From Dioszegia crocea (taxonomy: Eukaryota; Basidiomycota; Tremellomycetes; Tremellales; Bulleribasidiaceae), in NCBI GenBank assembly GCA_001600615.1, contig BCKK01000009.1, forward strand, positions 248,156-312,155: a stretch of 64,000 nt of DNA, given 5' to 3'. Shown in pieces: positions 48,399 through 61,029 of the stretch (the stretch's first letter is position 1; every line of letters begins with the position of its first letter). The notes under the pieces are model-generated. The model did no database searches, was not told where the DNA came from, and saw only the letters and a list, made by a program, of their open reading frames with translations. Made by a program: the position numbers and the translations under genes.

Positions 48399-50614
48399 AT
48401 GGCATCCCTCGCCATCCCCCGACCAGTCCTCCCCAATCCCAATCCCACTACCTCAGGTCTGAACCTCGCACTACCCGGAACACTCGCGAGGCGTACATCC
48501 CAACTTTCCACATCGACACTCGCAATCCCAACCAGCTCAGCTCAGCCCCAGATTCAGCCAGGAACATCCAGCACCACGTCTCCGCTCCTGGGCGTAGGGG
48601 CCGACGGGAAGATTCCAGGTAAAGAAGAGGATGAGGATGAAGATGGGGATGAGGGCGGACGAGCTAAAGGCGGAGCCAAGAGGAAGAAGTCAATTGCGAT
48701 TGCGCCTGGGTCAGTTATAGGAGGGCCCGCCGCAGGGTTGACAGGGCTGGATACGGCCGGTGGGCTGGGTGCGGGGAAAGAATATCGATATTCTGGTGAA
48801 ATTAGTCAAATGGTATGTTTCTCCCTAGTTCCTGAGGGGTATTTGACCGTTCCTGACTGGGGTTTATGGAGAGGTTGTTATGGGAGACGAGCTGATTCGT
48901 ATAGATGTTCGTCTTTGGAGAAGTCCAAGATCCGTTGGTTGAGACTGTCAAGCTTGTGGAGGATATCGTCCGAGGACAGATTGTAGAGATTGTAAGTTGG
49001 TCTTTTCAAAGAGGGTCTTGACCATGTCCCCGGTTGCCTCAGGTTGGTAACCGTTGACTCTGGAATGATATCGCTGCCCAGGTCGTTCAGAAAGTGTTCG
49101 AGCTGACGTATACCTCAGATTACTCGAGCGCGCCAATTGACCCAACTTCGCTCTTCCCGTTTTTTGTCAGCCGACGATGTGATTTTCCTAATTAGAGACG
49201 ATAGAGGCAAGGTTAATCGCCTCAGGACGTATTTGAGCTGGAAGGACGTTAGGAAGAAGGCGAAAGATGATGAAAGTGGGGAAGGAGGTGAAGTGGAGAT
49301 TGATGATGCTGGTGAGTGACGAATCGTCAAGTTAGACTGGAATTCTGGGTGTGACAGGGAGGGATAGGAACAATCATACACGAGTGATGGGAGTCTGGGG
49401 GTAGAGGTGTCGTGATGGATCTTGGAGAAGTTGATACAGACTAGAGCTGATACCACGCAGAGAAAGTGACGGCTAAGATCCGGAATACAATGGTCAAATT
49501 ACCCTGGGAGCGCCTTACTCCCTTTTCCGACCTGCTCAAGGGTCTACCAAGTCGGCAAGCTCGGGCAGACGAAGATGAGGAGCAAGATGAGGATGAGATG
49601 CAGGCGTATCAGGATAGTATGCAGAGATTGCGGGTGAGTCCTGCGTCTTGATGATGACTCCCATCGTGGCGTGACTGTCACCTTTGCCGAGCTTGTCTTT
49701 TGACCGCCCAGCAGTTGTGCTTTTGGCTGACTCTTCAGGACGCCGATGAGATTACCAAAAAGATGACGAAGGATGAATATGTTCATTATTCCGAATGTCG
49801 CCAAGCGAGCTTTACATATCGAAAAGGTGAGCCCTGTTCCTGTTCAATACATGCCAATCATCACCGTCCTCCACTTCAAATACATGGTCGACATCTTGCT
49901 AGGCTCTTGATTGACCATGATCAAACGCTGACACACACAGGCAAACGATTCCGAGAATTTGTAAACTTCTCAGCATACCTCGACGTCGGACCCAACGATG
50001 ACATTGTCGATATTCTCGGATTTCTATCATTCGAAATGGTCCGAACTCTCTGTGTCAAATCGCTAGAAGTGAGAGATCGGATGGAAAAGAGCGGTACTGC
50101 GGGCAGCAACGCAGGAGGGCAGGGAGGGCCACAACGGCGGAATACTTCAAAACCTGCGATGGGCAATACAGGTGGGACGGGAATAGGGGTCAAGCGGAAA
50201 TCCGTATCGCAGGATAACGGGGAGATGGCAGGAGCAGGATCAGGAGTAGGATCAGGGGACCAAGTAACCCTCAGTCCTGAAGGTATTCAATCGGTCATTT
50301 CACCCGAAAAGGCCGATATTCCCCTTCCTTCCCAACCACCACCTACTTCCACCACTGGCACAGGTACGACTGGGCCTACACCTACGAAAAGGAGCAAAAC
50401 GACCGAAATTAGTCCCTCCTCCGCCTCGGCGAAAAAGGCAGATCCACCCTCGGTGTCACTATTCGCCCCACCGCCGTCTGCGCGACAGCCACTCTTGCCT
50501 TCTCATGTCCTTGAGGCTTTTGCGCAGATACAGAGGGAGCAGGTCGGAGGGAGGGTTGGGGGGATGAGAAACTTTAGAGGTGGGGTTATGAGGGGGAGAT
50601 TGGCATTGGTTTAG
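48399..50614 (+). CDS. SPT3: SAGA complex subunit SPT3 (542 aa)
   Basis: Transcription co-activator subunit that delivers TBP. Exons 48399-48812, 48905-48991, 49119-49311, 49461-49633, 49739-49826 and 49941-50614 sum to 1629 nt. After about 120 disordered residues comes the first histone fold (EYRYSGEISQMMFVFGEVQD, VKLVEDIVRGQIVEIITRA, RFLSADDVIFLIRDDRGKVNRL), then [36 protein letters not shown] and the second fold (DDIVDILGFLSFEMVRTL, ending VKSLEVRDR). A long Ser/Pro/Gly-rich segment leads to the conserved terminal helix LLPSHVLEAFAQIQRE. The order matches yeast Spt3; both ends are longer. Confidence 0.95.
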
Positions 50615-50938
50615 GTTCGGTTGAGCCGGTGACCGATGGTGTTATGATGGCTTATGGCTTGTATATTGTAGGAAATACGTTTGTGGTCGTGATAGCTCCG
50701 CCAGAGCCTCCAAGAACCGTACATCTGCATCAATCCCTGACGGTCCACCACGGCCATCATAGGGAACGGCTGACCGGTGAGTTTTGCCACCCAGCGAGTC
50801 GCGCGAGACCAAAAGAGTCCAAAGGGTTCATCAACTGTCTTCAACCTTACTTCAGTTCACCAATCAACGCCCGAGGTCCCTAGTACCAGTACAGTACCGG
50901 CAGCTGCATATATTGGACATTTTGTGCCTCGAGTCGCG
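50615..50938. other. Intergenic
   Basis: Between SPT3 and the F-box-like array. Nothing recognised. Confidence 0.4.
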
Positions 50939-53089
50939 ATGGCACCTCGAAAGAATGCTCGGCGGGTCGCTGCCGTCTCGATCTCATCCCCCAACACGGC
51001 ACCGCTATCCTCACCTCCCATCGGTCCCTCCGCCTCTCACTCGACAATCAGCCTACCTTTATCTGCCGGTACTAAAGTATGGAACACCCTCGATATACGT
51101 CTGAACGTCCTACAGCACATCACAGACCTCAGTGATCTGGCTAGGCTGATCAGGGTCGAGAGAAGGGCGATGGCTTTGATAGCCGAGAAGCTTTATTGTG
51201 TGATGAAGCATCGCCACTTGCGCTCCAAGATGAGCATATCAGCAGTGAGGATCCTTGACCTAGACAGACACAGAAAGGGTTCAGCTGACGATATAGCCCC
51301 GAAGGCGAATGTACGAGAGTGCCGTCTCAATCCTCGACTGCCGAGAACTTACACTCACTCCAACTCTGATCCGCAAGTATAACCTCGACACCGAACCTAC
51401 CAATCCCTACCCCATCGCTACGACTGCCGAACGAAGCGCGATTCTGGCTTCAGACCTCGAATCGGATTCAGAGGCCGGATCTGACTCTGGCTGGGCTGTA
51501 CCCCCTGCTTTCCGTCGGGCTGCCGCTGCGGCGACCAAGGCGCGAGTTAAGACCTGGCTAGAGAGCTATCATCCAGAATTGCTGGAAGATCTCTTGCCAG
51601 GTCTGAGGAAACAGTTCGCGGAGCTAAAGAAGCTTATCTTTGGGCCGGAGTATGAGCCTTTCGGAGGTCGTACATCGTGGGTGGTGGAGCTGGACCCGCG
51701 GGCTTTCGTCCCGCTGGATTGGGCGCCGGGACAAGAGGCTGCTCTGGGGGAAGTGAAGGCGGAAGGATTCGGTAGTGCCAACCTCGGCGGAATCGGTACC
51801 GGGTCGATCAAACATATCCGGACATTAGGCGCACTGAGCTGGTCGTCGCCCCCAACCGTCGCCGAATACGATTCGAGCTGCCCTACATCCTTTGCCACTG
51901 CGTATACCATGTGCAGTCGGTTCGACCTGAAGTGCACGAGTAGGCTTTCGTCGCTTCCGTCGCTCTTTGCATACGATCAGGACTGGCTGCACAGCCTTGC
52001 GCATAGTCCGATATGCAGTCACCTTTATCGAGCTGCCGACTTTGGCTTCCTCCCAATCACCCTCCCCATCATCACTTCAGTCTTTCAACGGCAACTCGAT
52101 GCCGGACACACCGATAGACTACAAATAATCCACGCGATACGAATTTTCCCATTCGATCTTGACACTTTCCAGGCATTCGCCACTATCGCATCGTCCTCTT
52201 TGACCCAACTAGTCCTGTGCACTTATAACCAAGCACTGCATACGGCCGAAATCCCCTCGGACCAAATCATCGAATTTCTCGGTATTGTCCGGCACTCCCC
52301 TCCCAATCTGACCGAGCTGGAATTTCGCATACAGAGCTTTGATGGCGTCGAGGGAGTCCTCCGCGACAAGTTGTCCGAGGACTTACTCTGTCAAAGAGGT
52401 AGTCTATTCAAACTCTGGATTTATGCGGCTGAGCCGCCTGCAATCGTATTCAACCTCATTCGGCATGCGTCGATAATATTTGGAGAAGGTGGCAACTTCG
52501 AGCTCGTAGGATGGGAAAGGGGTACGGGGATAAGGTTGAATTGTTCAGAGCATATTAATCATCTCAGGAGGTCAGTTCTGCTTATCTCGCCAGGCAGGAG
52601 GTATTGAGTAGTTCATAAGCTGATTTACCCTTAGCGAAGACTACATCCGCCGTCAATATCTATCAACGGTCGACTTCGCCTTCCTCGGTTTCAAATGACC
52701 TCCGTGAGATATATGTTCTCACTTACGATCAGCTTGGTCATCCTCTACACCTACTGGCGGTCGAAATCGCAAAGTGGCTCGCAACGTACAGGACCACCGT
52801 ACCGGAGGCTCTCAACGAGGTCAACATTCCCATCGCCGCTATCCAGAACGCTACAGCTCAGCTCACCAGTGTGACTTCGCAGCTCGTTTTCTTGTCTAAG
52901 CCACACTTCATCCAGTCGTCAGTCACTACGGCAGAAGCACAGATCCTCGATCAACTCCAACTCCAACAGAGTTGCGTCCAGATAATTGCTAGTCTGACGC
53001 GTCGATCGATTGACATATCAGAGTTATCGTTTCGAACACTGCTCGGGATCGTCAAATCGATGAGGGTGCTGCAAAGTGCGGCGGGCTAG
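50939..53089 (+). pseudogene. F-box-like array copy 1, one-base frameshift in last exon
   Basis: First of four tandem paralogs. Exon 1 50939-51244, intron 51245-51296, exon 2 51297-52570, intron 52571-52634, exon 3 from 52635. F-box-like N-terminus: VWNTLDIRLNVLQHI, DLARLIRVERRAMALIAEKLY. Family blocks follow: SYHPELLEDLLPGLRKQF, KLIFGPEYEPFGGRTSWVVEL, HLYRAADFGFLPITLPIITSVFQRQL, PPNLTELEFRI. In exon 3 the family frame reads to VDFAFLG and meets TGA at 52696; from about 52696 the family frame continues one base over (VLTYDQLGHPL) to 53089. The AAA at 52693-52695 is the likely site. If not a sequencing error, the copy makes a protein lacking the terminal 130 residues. Confidence 0.65.
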
Positions 53090-53659
53090 TGAGGGGTGGT
53101 GCCTGGAAGGGGGACAAAGCTCTTCGTGGTGGAGGATGACGGTGGCAGGCCGGGCGTATGTGGGAGCAGAAGTCAGGGGATTGGGCGGGGTCACCGTCGG
53201 GTGAAGTTTGATAGCACGTGCTGGATGTTCTGAGCGACGGAGAGGCTGGGTATCGGCGGGAGATGTGTGGGAGAGAGGCCCGCAGAAGGGTCAGAGTTAG
53301 TGTAGGCGTCTAGATCCGCCAGCTCCGACTCGGTTGAGGACTTCACATAGGCGTTCCAAATATACGCATACGAGTACCTGTACATGTGCCACGAGTCAAT
53401 ATGAGGTTCATTCGCAGTTTGTACCGGTATATAGGCCGACAGAAGCTGCACCTGAATTCCTAATGGCTGAAATGCAAAAGTCCTTCACCAAATCGAATCG
53501 CATCACTTCACCTCTGTAGCTCCGTCCTCCACCCTTCACCCTTCAAATCAATCCTCTTAGCTCTGTTCCCATTTCAGACACGCTATAGATTACTAGGAGA
53601 CCCACAGCTAGCGCCCATACTGCTGTCATCCTCCGTACGGTAATCGGCTTTCAGTCAAC
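53090..53659. other. Intergenic within array
   Basis: Spacer between copies 1 and 2. A 64-codon ATG frame on the minus strand (53388-53191) was not accepted as a gene. Confidence 0.35.
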
Positions 53660-55734
53660 ATGTCGGTGCCGAACAGGCGTTATACCCCTCCCCATTCCCC
53701 AACTGGGTCCGACACCTCATCTTGCCCTTCCCCTCTTCTCCCTCCTCGGCCCAGATCCTCTCTGTTTGCGAACACAGTATGGAACATTGACGAACTGCGT
53801 CTGCACATATTCGACTACATCACGGACCGCAGTGATTTGGTGCGATTGATGAGGGTCGAGAGAAAGGCCATGGCTATAGTGGCGGGAATTCTCTATGAGA
53901 AGATCAGCTATGATTTTGTCTGCTCCGGGATCAGCGAATCAGTTGTAGGTTTCTCCTTTTCTCTGTGCGTCGTAGCAGGCAAGCAAAAAAATACCATATT
54001 GACCTTTCCCAGGATCGGAAAGAGATGTATCTCGATGCCATCAAAGTCATCGACGCGAGTGAACTCTCAGCCCATCTCGCGGATGATGCTGCTGTGTTGA
54101 AGGCATCCTCGGATGCCCCATCAGCCTCGAGCACGCATCCAGGCGCAGATCTTAAGTCGAGGATCGAGGCACAGATCTCATATCAGCAACGGCTGGTAGG
54201 GAAGGTGGATCAGCTACCCTCATGGCTCGGTATCTATAATACTGAGTTGCTCAACAAACTCCTCCCCATCTTTCGCCAAGCATGCCCGAATCTGCGCAAA
54301 ATCATCTTTGGGCCTAACTATCGACCCCTAGCCGAAACCACCTCGTGGGTCGTCGAGCTGGATCAGAACGACGATTCCGCTCATGACGATATTGGGATCG
54401 GGTCGGGCCATATTTCACACTTCGGGACACGCTCATACGCGATCAACAAAATGCCGCCTACTGCCATGGACCTAAAGCACGTAAACCATGCGCCTCTCTC
54501 GGAGGCCTACACAATCATTAATCGCTTTGATTTGTGTCTGAGCCTGAACGGTTCCCCCTTGTCCCTTATCAAACGCGATCGCTGGCTGCGCGCTCTGGAG
54601 CGCGATCCGTGGTACGCCAACCTCTACCAAGCCGTAGATTTCGGCCCACTCCCCATCACACTCCCCATCCTTACCACCTTGTACCAACGGCAAATCGACG
54701 CCAATCACGCCGAACGACTCCGGGTCGTATTGGCGACCCATATCGCACCCTTCAGCATGATGAAGGGTTTCGCTCCTTTTGCCAAGGTGGCTGCATCCTC
54801 CCTCACTCGACTGGTGATGGCCAAATCACGACCGATATCGGGTCAGACCAGCACCCTTGGTCCTCCTCAACTTGAGGATTTCATCCATATTATCCATCGC
54901 TACCTTCCAAATCTTACAGACTTGGAGTTTCGCCTGGAGAAGGCAGGCGAGGCGGAGGAGTACTATCAAAACAAGTTACCGCCACTCTCACTCCGCCCTC
55001 GAGGTAAAATTGTGTCCCTCCGGATGCACTCCGGTCCTTCGTGCCCGGCTGCTCCCCTAAATCTTCTCCGAATGCTTTCCTCGATGGCTGCAGAAAACGC
55101 ATCAGTAGTGCAGGTCGGCAGGCAGTGGGATGTGGATATGACCCGCCATCTGGCATTTCTTAGACGGTGAGCAGAGTCTTGATGACTATGTCGATACTGA
55201 ACACTGGACTCAGTTCTCAGCGGTCCCTCGAATTTGCGCCGAGCATTTTTGTCGAACATCGACTTCTCTCATCTCAACATCGGCAACTTTCTTGACCTTT
55301 CACTCCTCACATACAAAACTCCGGAACTCCCCCAGCATCCTCTTGCAGGCTGTACCGCTGCTTGGCTTGATGCTGCAAAATCCTCCGGCTCCTTGACTAT
55401 CGAAACCATACGGGATGCTGAGAGATCTCTTGATGAGCTCGATCACGCTACTCGACAACTACTCCTCCTGTCGTACTCGCAGCAGGAACAGGTACGAAAG
55501 AAACGACCAATAGTGATGGCGGAAGTCGAGGCGCATATTATGGATAACATGGCGCGTCAGCTACACGCGGTTCGGGGGATCGAGGCGGTGTGTACCGCCA
55601 AGGGCATCCCTGCTTTGGCGCGCAGGACTGGTGATAGGATTGCGGCAGCGTTGAAGGTCAAGAAAGACGCGGTGAAGGCGGCGGCGGCAAAGGCGGAATT
55701 GGAGGTGGAGAGGACGGAGTCAGCGGCAGAATGA
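53660..55734 (+). CDS. F-box-like array copy 2, intact
   Basis: Unnamed family, about 650 residues, three exons (53660-53943, 54013-55168, 55221-55734). F-box-like region: VWNIDELRLHIFDYITDRSD and LVRLMRVERKAMAIVAGILY. Family blocks: MYLDAIKVIDASEL, YNTELLNKLLPIFRQACPNL, KIIFGPNYRPLAETTSWVVEL, NLYQAVDFGPLPITLPILTT, LYQRQIDANHAERLRV, SLTRLVMAKS, LPNLTDLEFRL, PAAPLNLLRMLSSM. The last exon is helical and Ala/Lys/Glu-rich. No secretion signal. Presumably an SCF-type adaptor if the F-box is functional, but the F-box is degenerate and no LRR or Kelch repeats are obvious. Not closest to copies 1 and 3. Confidence 0.78.
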
Positions 55735-56317
55735 GGCGGAAAAGAAGAGGGTATCGGAGACTGGCAGACGGTCATATCCGGGAGGACTGGCCATACGAAT
55801 CGCGGAGGGGATCTGGGCGTGGACAGCGCGACAGATCACCGACGGCGGGGTGGACAGGTGACACTGTCCGTGAGATGGCTTGGAGAAAGGAGAAAGAGGG
55901 GTGAGGCTCGGCTCTTTGGTTCTGGTGGGTGGATAGGCTTAGTATTTAGGTTATCGATCTTTACCAAATTTAATGGGATATAATCTAAGCGCGGGCACTG
56001 ATAGTCTGCGTATCTGCTCTGTACAAGCCAGGAGGCCGAAGCAGGCCTAAGCAGGCCTACTCGTATACGGCTGGCGTAAACAAGGAATGTGGAGGCCCGT
56101 GCCTGGGCTACACACCCCAAAGAATTGCTTCATCGGGTAATTGCCGCGCCAGGCGCCAGTTTCTCACATTTGTGAGCTCAAAAAGGCTCGAAGGGATCAT
56201 CATTTGTACTTCATCCCTGCTTCAATACACCCATACCGATCAGGATCCGTAGACGTGCCCGGTATCAGTACCTGACGGCATCTGTAGACCTCACTCATCG
56301 CCCGCCACGACTTTGCG
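55735..56317. other. Intergenic within array
   Basis: Spacer between copies 2 and 3; short direct repeat AAGCAGGCCTA x2 near 56038-56060. Confidence 0.4.
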
Positions 56318-58473
56318 ATGGCGACCCGGAGAAGCTCTCGGCGGCTTGCTGTTGACTCCACTTGTGGCACTTATAGCGCGGTGTCGCTCTCATCCCCTCC
56401 TCTCGGTCCATCCGCAACTCCCCCGATGTTAAACCTACCTGTATCAGCCGGTACCAGAGTATGGGACATGCTCGATATCCGCCTGAATATCCAACAGCAC
56501 ATTACAGACCGCAATGATCTGGCTAGGCTCATGCGGGTACAGCGAAAGGCTATGGCGATGGTGGCCGGAAGGCTGCTTCATACGATGAGCTATAAGTATG
56601 CCCGCTCGAAGATGAGCTTGTCAGCTGTAAGTCTTCCCACCCTTCTCGGATATTAAGCAAGTGGGCAAAGATGAGACGCCAATTTGCCCAGCCTTGCCGA
56701 AAGATGTACCTCGCTGCAATCAGAATCATCGACGCCAGAGCCCTCACTCTCACCCCCACAATGATGCAACAACTCAACCTCGCAACCCCTCTCGCCAAGA
56801 TGATCAAACCCACCACATCTGCTCAACGCCTCGCAGCCGCAGGGTTACCGGATTGGACCGTTTACTCGGACCAAGCGTGGGGTACTTAAGATCGGGAACT
56901 TATCGCAGCTCAAAACCAGATCGCCAAGGCGGAAACTCAGAGGCGAGTCGCCGAGTATCTTGAAACATACCAGCCTGGCCTTCTCAACATCCTCATTCCC
57001 CTCTTCGGCAAGCTCTGCCCGGGATTGGAGAAGATCATCTTCGGCTCGACATACAAGCTCTTCGGACCCGAATGTTGGGAAGTCAACTATGACCGGACCG
57101 AAGCGATCGGTTGGCTAGGTGCCGGTTCGCAAAGCCCTTTGATGGACGAACGTAAGGGACAAGCCGCCCGCATCGCCGGTGGCGGTAGTATCAAGCACGT
57201 CGGAACTTGGAACTTTGCCTACAATGAAGATCCCCCAACTTCCACCGAATTTGCGGAATCCACCCTTCAATCACCTTCCACCGAATTCGGCGTCCACGCA
57301 TTCTTCGACCTCCAATTCTTTCACAATCACGCTGTTCCCTCAGCCCTAGGAGCCTCCCAAAAGTGGATGACCGCTCTCCTGGGTGACGTCTTCGCCTACA
57401 TTTACAAGGCGGTTGACTTCAACCACCTTCCCGTCACACTGAAGATCATCACTGCCCTCATTCAACGGCAGGCCGACCGCGGGTATGAGAAGCTGCAGCA
57501 CATTGCCGCCATCAAAATCGCATGGTGGGACTTTCCCGATCTGCTCGATTTTTGCCTGATCGCCTCGACGTCCCTCACCTGTCTCGTCATTGCCGATTCG
57601 AGCTCGGTGAGTCAATCGCCAATCTCACCAGATCGGATACCCTACCTCGTCACTCTGGTCACGACGCACCTGCCCTGCCTGTCCGAATTTCGCTTCGCCC
57701 TGTAACAGATAGACGAATCGGAATCGACATGCCGGGCGCTACTGACGGACGATACGCTCCGTGATAGTGGCACGATCACAAATCTCGTCATCTCCACCGA
57801 GCACTCTAGGACCTGCGTGCCTTTCAATACCCTTCGCTGTCTATCACCTATGATCACAAGTACTGCGTCGGTCAGCTTGTCCGGAGTCGGAGCTGTGGGT
57901 CAGAAGGCCTTCTTACACTATCTGAGGAGGTGAATTCAAAGTCAAGACCTGTGTTCTGTCAGTCAGGTGCTGATTTTATTTTCATCTAGTCAGCCTAAGA
58001 GCTATCGTCACCACCTAGCTACGGCCAACTTCCCGAGTCTCGGCATCGCAACGCTCCCTGCTGTCCTCAAGTTGAGCTACGACCTCCACGATCGGCCGAA
58101 TCATGCTCTTACGACTCAAATCAGCCAATGGCTCCGGTCAGACGAGCCCGGCAGAGATGCCGACGTGATCAATGCGCATTCGTTCCTCGAAGCCTGCGTC
58201 AGGCAATTCGCCACTTCACATCGACGCCTGGTGGCCATATCCGAGTCAGTCCGAACGGGCAAGGTCACCTCGATCTCGGTCGCGTCGGAGATGCTGAGCG
58301 AGAAGGAGTCGCAGCTCAACGCCATACAGCATGTCGTTTTTGTGATTGGTGTGGCGGGGAGCGTCAAGGACTCGGCAGTGGCGGTAATTGTGGAGATTGA
58401 GGCGGAGATTCAGGTCCTTGAGGCGGCATTAAGGGAGGCGGCGGAGGCGTTAGAGGTCGAGAATGGGGCGTAG
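56318..58473 (+). pseudogene. F-box-like array copy 3, two in-frame TAA codons
   Basis: Same three-exon plan as copies 1, 2 and 4, intron 1 at about 56628-56690. The N-terminus is closest to copy 1 (SSPPLGPSA, SAGTRVWDMLDIRLNIQQHI). The frame is otherwise continuous, but TAA occurs at 56887-56889 (after QAWGT) and at 57703-57705 (after FRFAL). Family sequence resumes in the same frame after each (AEYLETYQPGLLNILIPLFG; CRALLTDDTL). Splice sites are preserved. Translation would stop after about 170 residues, leaving little beyond the F-box-like part. Looks like a recently inactivated copy. Confidence 0.75.
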
Positions 58474-58921
58474 ATCTCTCTGGCATGATGACAGTGTAGT
58501 GAGGTATAGACCAGAGTGGGCGGGAGTAGGGGGTAATGTGGTGCGATCCTCAGACAAATGCATTCATGCGAGATTATCCCTGAGCGGCGAGGCTGAGAAA
58601 TATCTTCACCCTTTGAGAGGTGCTCTCTCATTCGGCTTGTACTGTTTGATAGCACTGTAGTGGTCGATAGGCTACCTCGCAGTAGGCTTACCTCGCGCAT
58701 AAATTGCCCATATATGGCCAAATCTTTGGATCTAGACGCCCGTCATAGCTTAGGGCCGCCAAATCAAAATCCGCCGGCGCGGGCAGCTTCCTTCCAACTT
58801 CCTTCTCACTTTGACTTTGCCTTTCAGTCCACCCACTACTCTTTACACCTCTACTCTAAACACACCTTCCAGTACAGCTCACCTCGGCCCTCTGTTGCAA
58901 TCTATTCACGCACAATCCACC
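58474..58921. other. Intergenic within array
   Basis: Spacer between copies 3 and 4; nothing recognised. Confidence 0.4.
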
Positions 58922-61029
58922 ATGGCGCCCAGCAAAAAGAAACAGGCTGCCAACGCCAAAGCCAAATCCAAAGCGGCACCCCTTCCCATTCCCGTAAACA
59001 CTTCGCAACCGCTCACTCTCCCTATCACCGCCGGCACCGAAGTCTGGAACATTGTCGAGATCCGTACTCAGATTCTGAGCTATGTGGATGATCTCAAGGA
59101 TTTGGCGAGCATGCTGAGGACGCGGAAAGATGGGATGGGACTCGTGGTGGGGAAATTATACTACCAAATGGAGTATCAACATGTCCGCAGCAAGGTTAGC
59201 GTGTCTAAGGTGAGTCACCTCTCCATTCACTTACTACTGCCTTGAGCTGCTCAAGAAGCCCTATCAAATACTGATACTTCAGCCGCGTCGAGACTTGTAC
59301 CTAAACGCCACAACCGTCATTGACGCCAGGGGTATGTATCCCACTCCGAAAATGATCACACAGCTCCACCTCGACGACAACTCCTTCATAGTGCCGGAGG
59401 CGAACGCGAAGGATGAGAGGGAAGCTGCCAAATACCAGGCGGAGATCGCACGGGAGCGCGTCTTGCCATGGCTCAAATCCTATCATCCGGAGCTGCTCGA
59501 CCTCTTACTCCCCTCCCTTCGAAAAAGGTGCCCCGGGCTGGAGACAATCATCTTCGGCGCAGACTACCAGCCATTTGGTACCCCTCACTGGACGGTGGAG
59601 CTCAATGGCAGCAAACATCGGCCGTCCGCTGTAGCTCAGATCGAGTCCAACGGCGAGACGGACGGTGATGGCACCGGTGGGCCAAACGGTATCGTACCGA
59701 GCGATGCTAGCATTACTCAAATCGAACATATCCAGACTATCACGCTGGTCTTGAAAGGCCCACCGGCTGTAAACAGCGACATCACCAAGTTTTTCCCTAA
59801 ATCTACCGATAAATATGCCATTCGACACTGCCGCTTTGATCTCTGCATCACGTCCGGAATCTATCCACGACTCACGGCAGTGACGACCCGTCAACGGATC
59901 CTCGCGCTTACCGAATGTACCATCCTCGGGGATCTGTATAGAGCGATCGACTTCGACGACCTTCCCATCACTTTCGATCTCGTTCGTCTTATCGTGAAAC
60001 GGCAGATCGCTGCCGGGCACAGTCAACTTTTAGAACACGTCGTCGCATCTCATGTCATAATTGACAATCCTACTTCCTTCGCCAGTCTGGCATCGACGGG
60101 TTTGACGAGTCTGATCATTGCCCCGTCGAGCGATGCTTTTGCCTGGCTCGACTCGCCCGTGTCACAGATCGCGCCGGCAGAGATTGCTGGCCTAGCAATC
60201 GCTATCCGGCAAAATCTACCATCCCTCCAACACTTCGAGTTCGTACTATCCAACATGAACGGTGCAGAAAGGATCTGCAGAGATCTTCTCACGGCGGACA
60301 CGCTACAGGCCGGCGGCAGTGTCACCAAGCTTCGGGTACACTCATACAAAGTGGCATCAACCCCGTTCAACCTAGTCCGGTGCCTCTCTGCACTGGTCAC
60401 GAAAGACGCTTCGATCGGTCTGGTCGATCCGTTTGACAATTTGCGCTGCCAGTCGGCATTCCATAGATATCTTCAGAGGTGAGTAGGGTGACCCTCCGAC
60501 CTCTCTGTCTATGGCCTGACCACCTCACTTGCTGCTCTTTAGCTGATGTTGCTGTAGTCAAACCGAGGAACGTCAGCGTTACTTGTACACCGTCCAATTC
60601 CCTGTCCTAGGCATTAACACTATCGACGCCGTTTCCACCCTCTCCTACAGCACAGACCATTCTCCCCGACACGTCTTGTCCACCCATCTCGACTCGCTAT
60701 CTATCCCTGCAGTGCTGAACACTACGGCCCCTCAATCCGCCTTACAATCTGCTATGCGTCGTCTCTCCAGCGCCACGCGTCTATTGGTGACGGACCCGTT
60801 GCTCACCACTATCGCGGACGCTCCTAAATTGTCTTCACCCCAGAAAAACAAGATGGTGCGCGAAACATACAGGCAGGTGAAACGGCAGGAGAGTGCTTTC
60901 AGTGATATTAGGCGAGAGATGGCTGGGTCGGAGGAAGTCCAAGCTATGGTACTTAAGGCAGCTGGGATAGTTGAAAGGTTGCGAAGGGAGGTGAAGGCGA
61001 TGTGGGTGGAGGTGACGGGAGTCGCGTGA
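58922..61029 (+). CDS. F-box-like array copy 4, intact
   Basis: About 650 residues, exons 58922-59209, 59282-60480 and 60558-61029. Lys/Ala-rich start (MAPSKKKQAANAKAKSKAAP), then the F-box-like VWNIVEIRTQILSYVDDLKD, LASMLRTRKDGMGLVVGKLY. Family blocks: YLNATTVIDARGM, SYHPELLDLLLPSLRKRCPG, TIIFGADYQPFGTPHWTVEL, DLYRAIDFDDLPITFDLVRL, IVKRQIAAGH, LPSLQHFEFVLS, STPFNLVRCLSALVT. The last exon is helical and basic. No signal peptide. Function unknown beyond a possible F-box adaptor role; in this copy the F-box is the least canonical. Confidence 0.78.

Noticed and set aside
53191..53388. 64-codon minus-strand frame between F-box-like copies 1 and 2
   Set aside because: Protein-like composition but too short, no splice partner and no recognisable homology.
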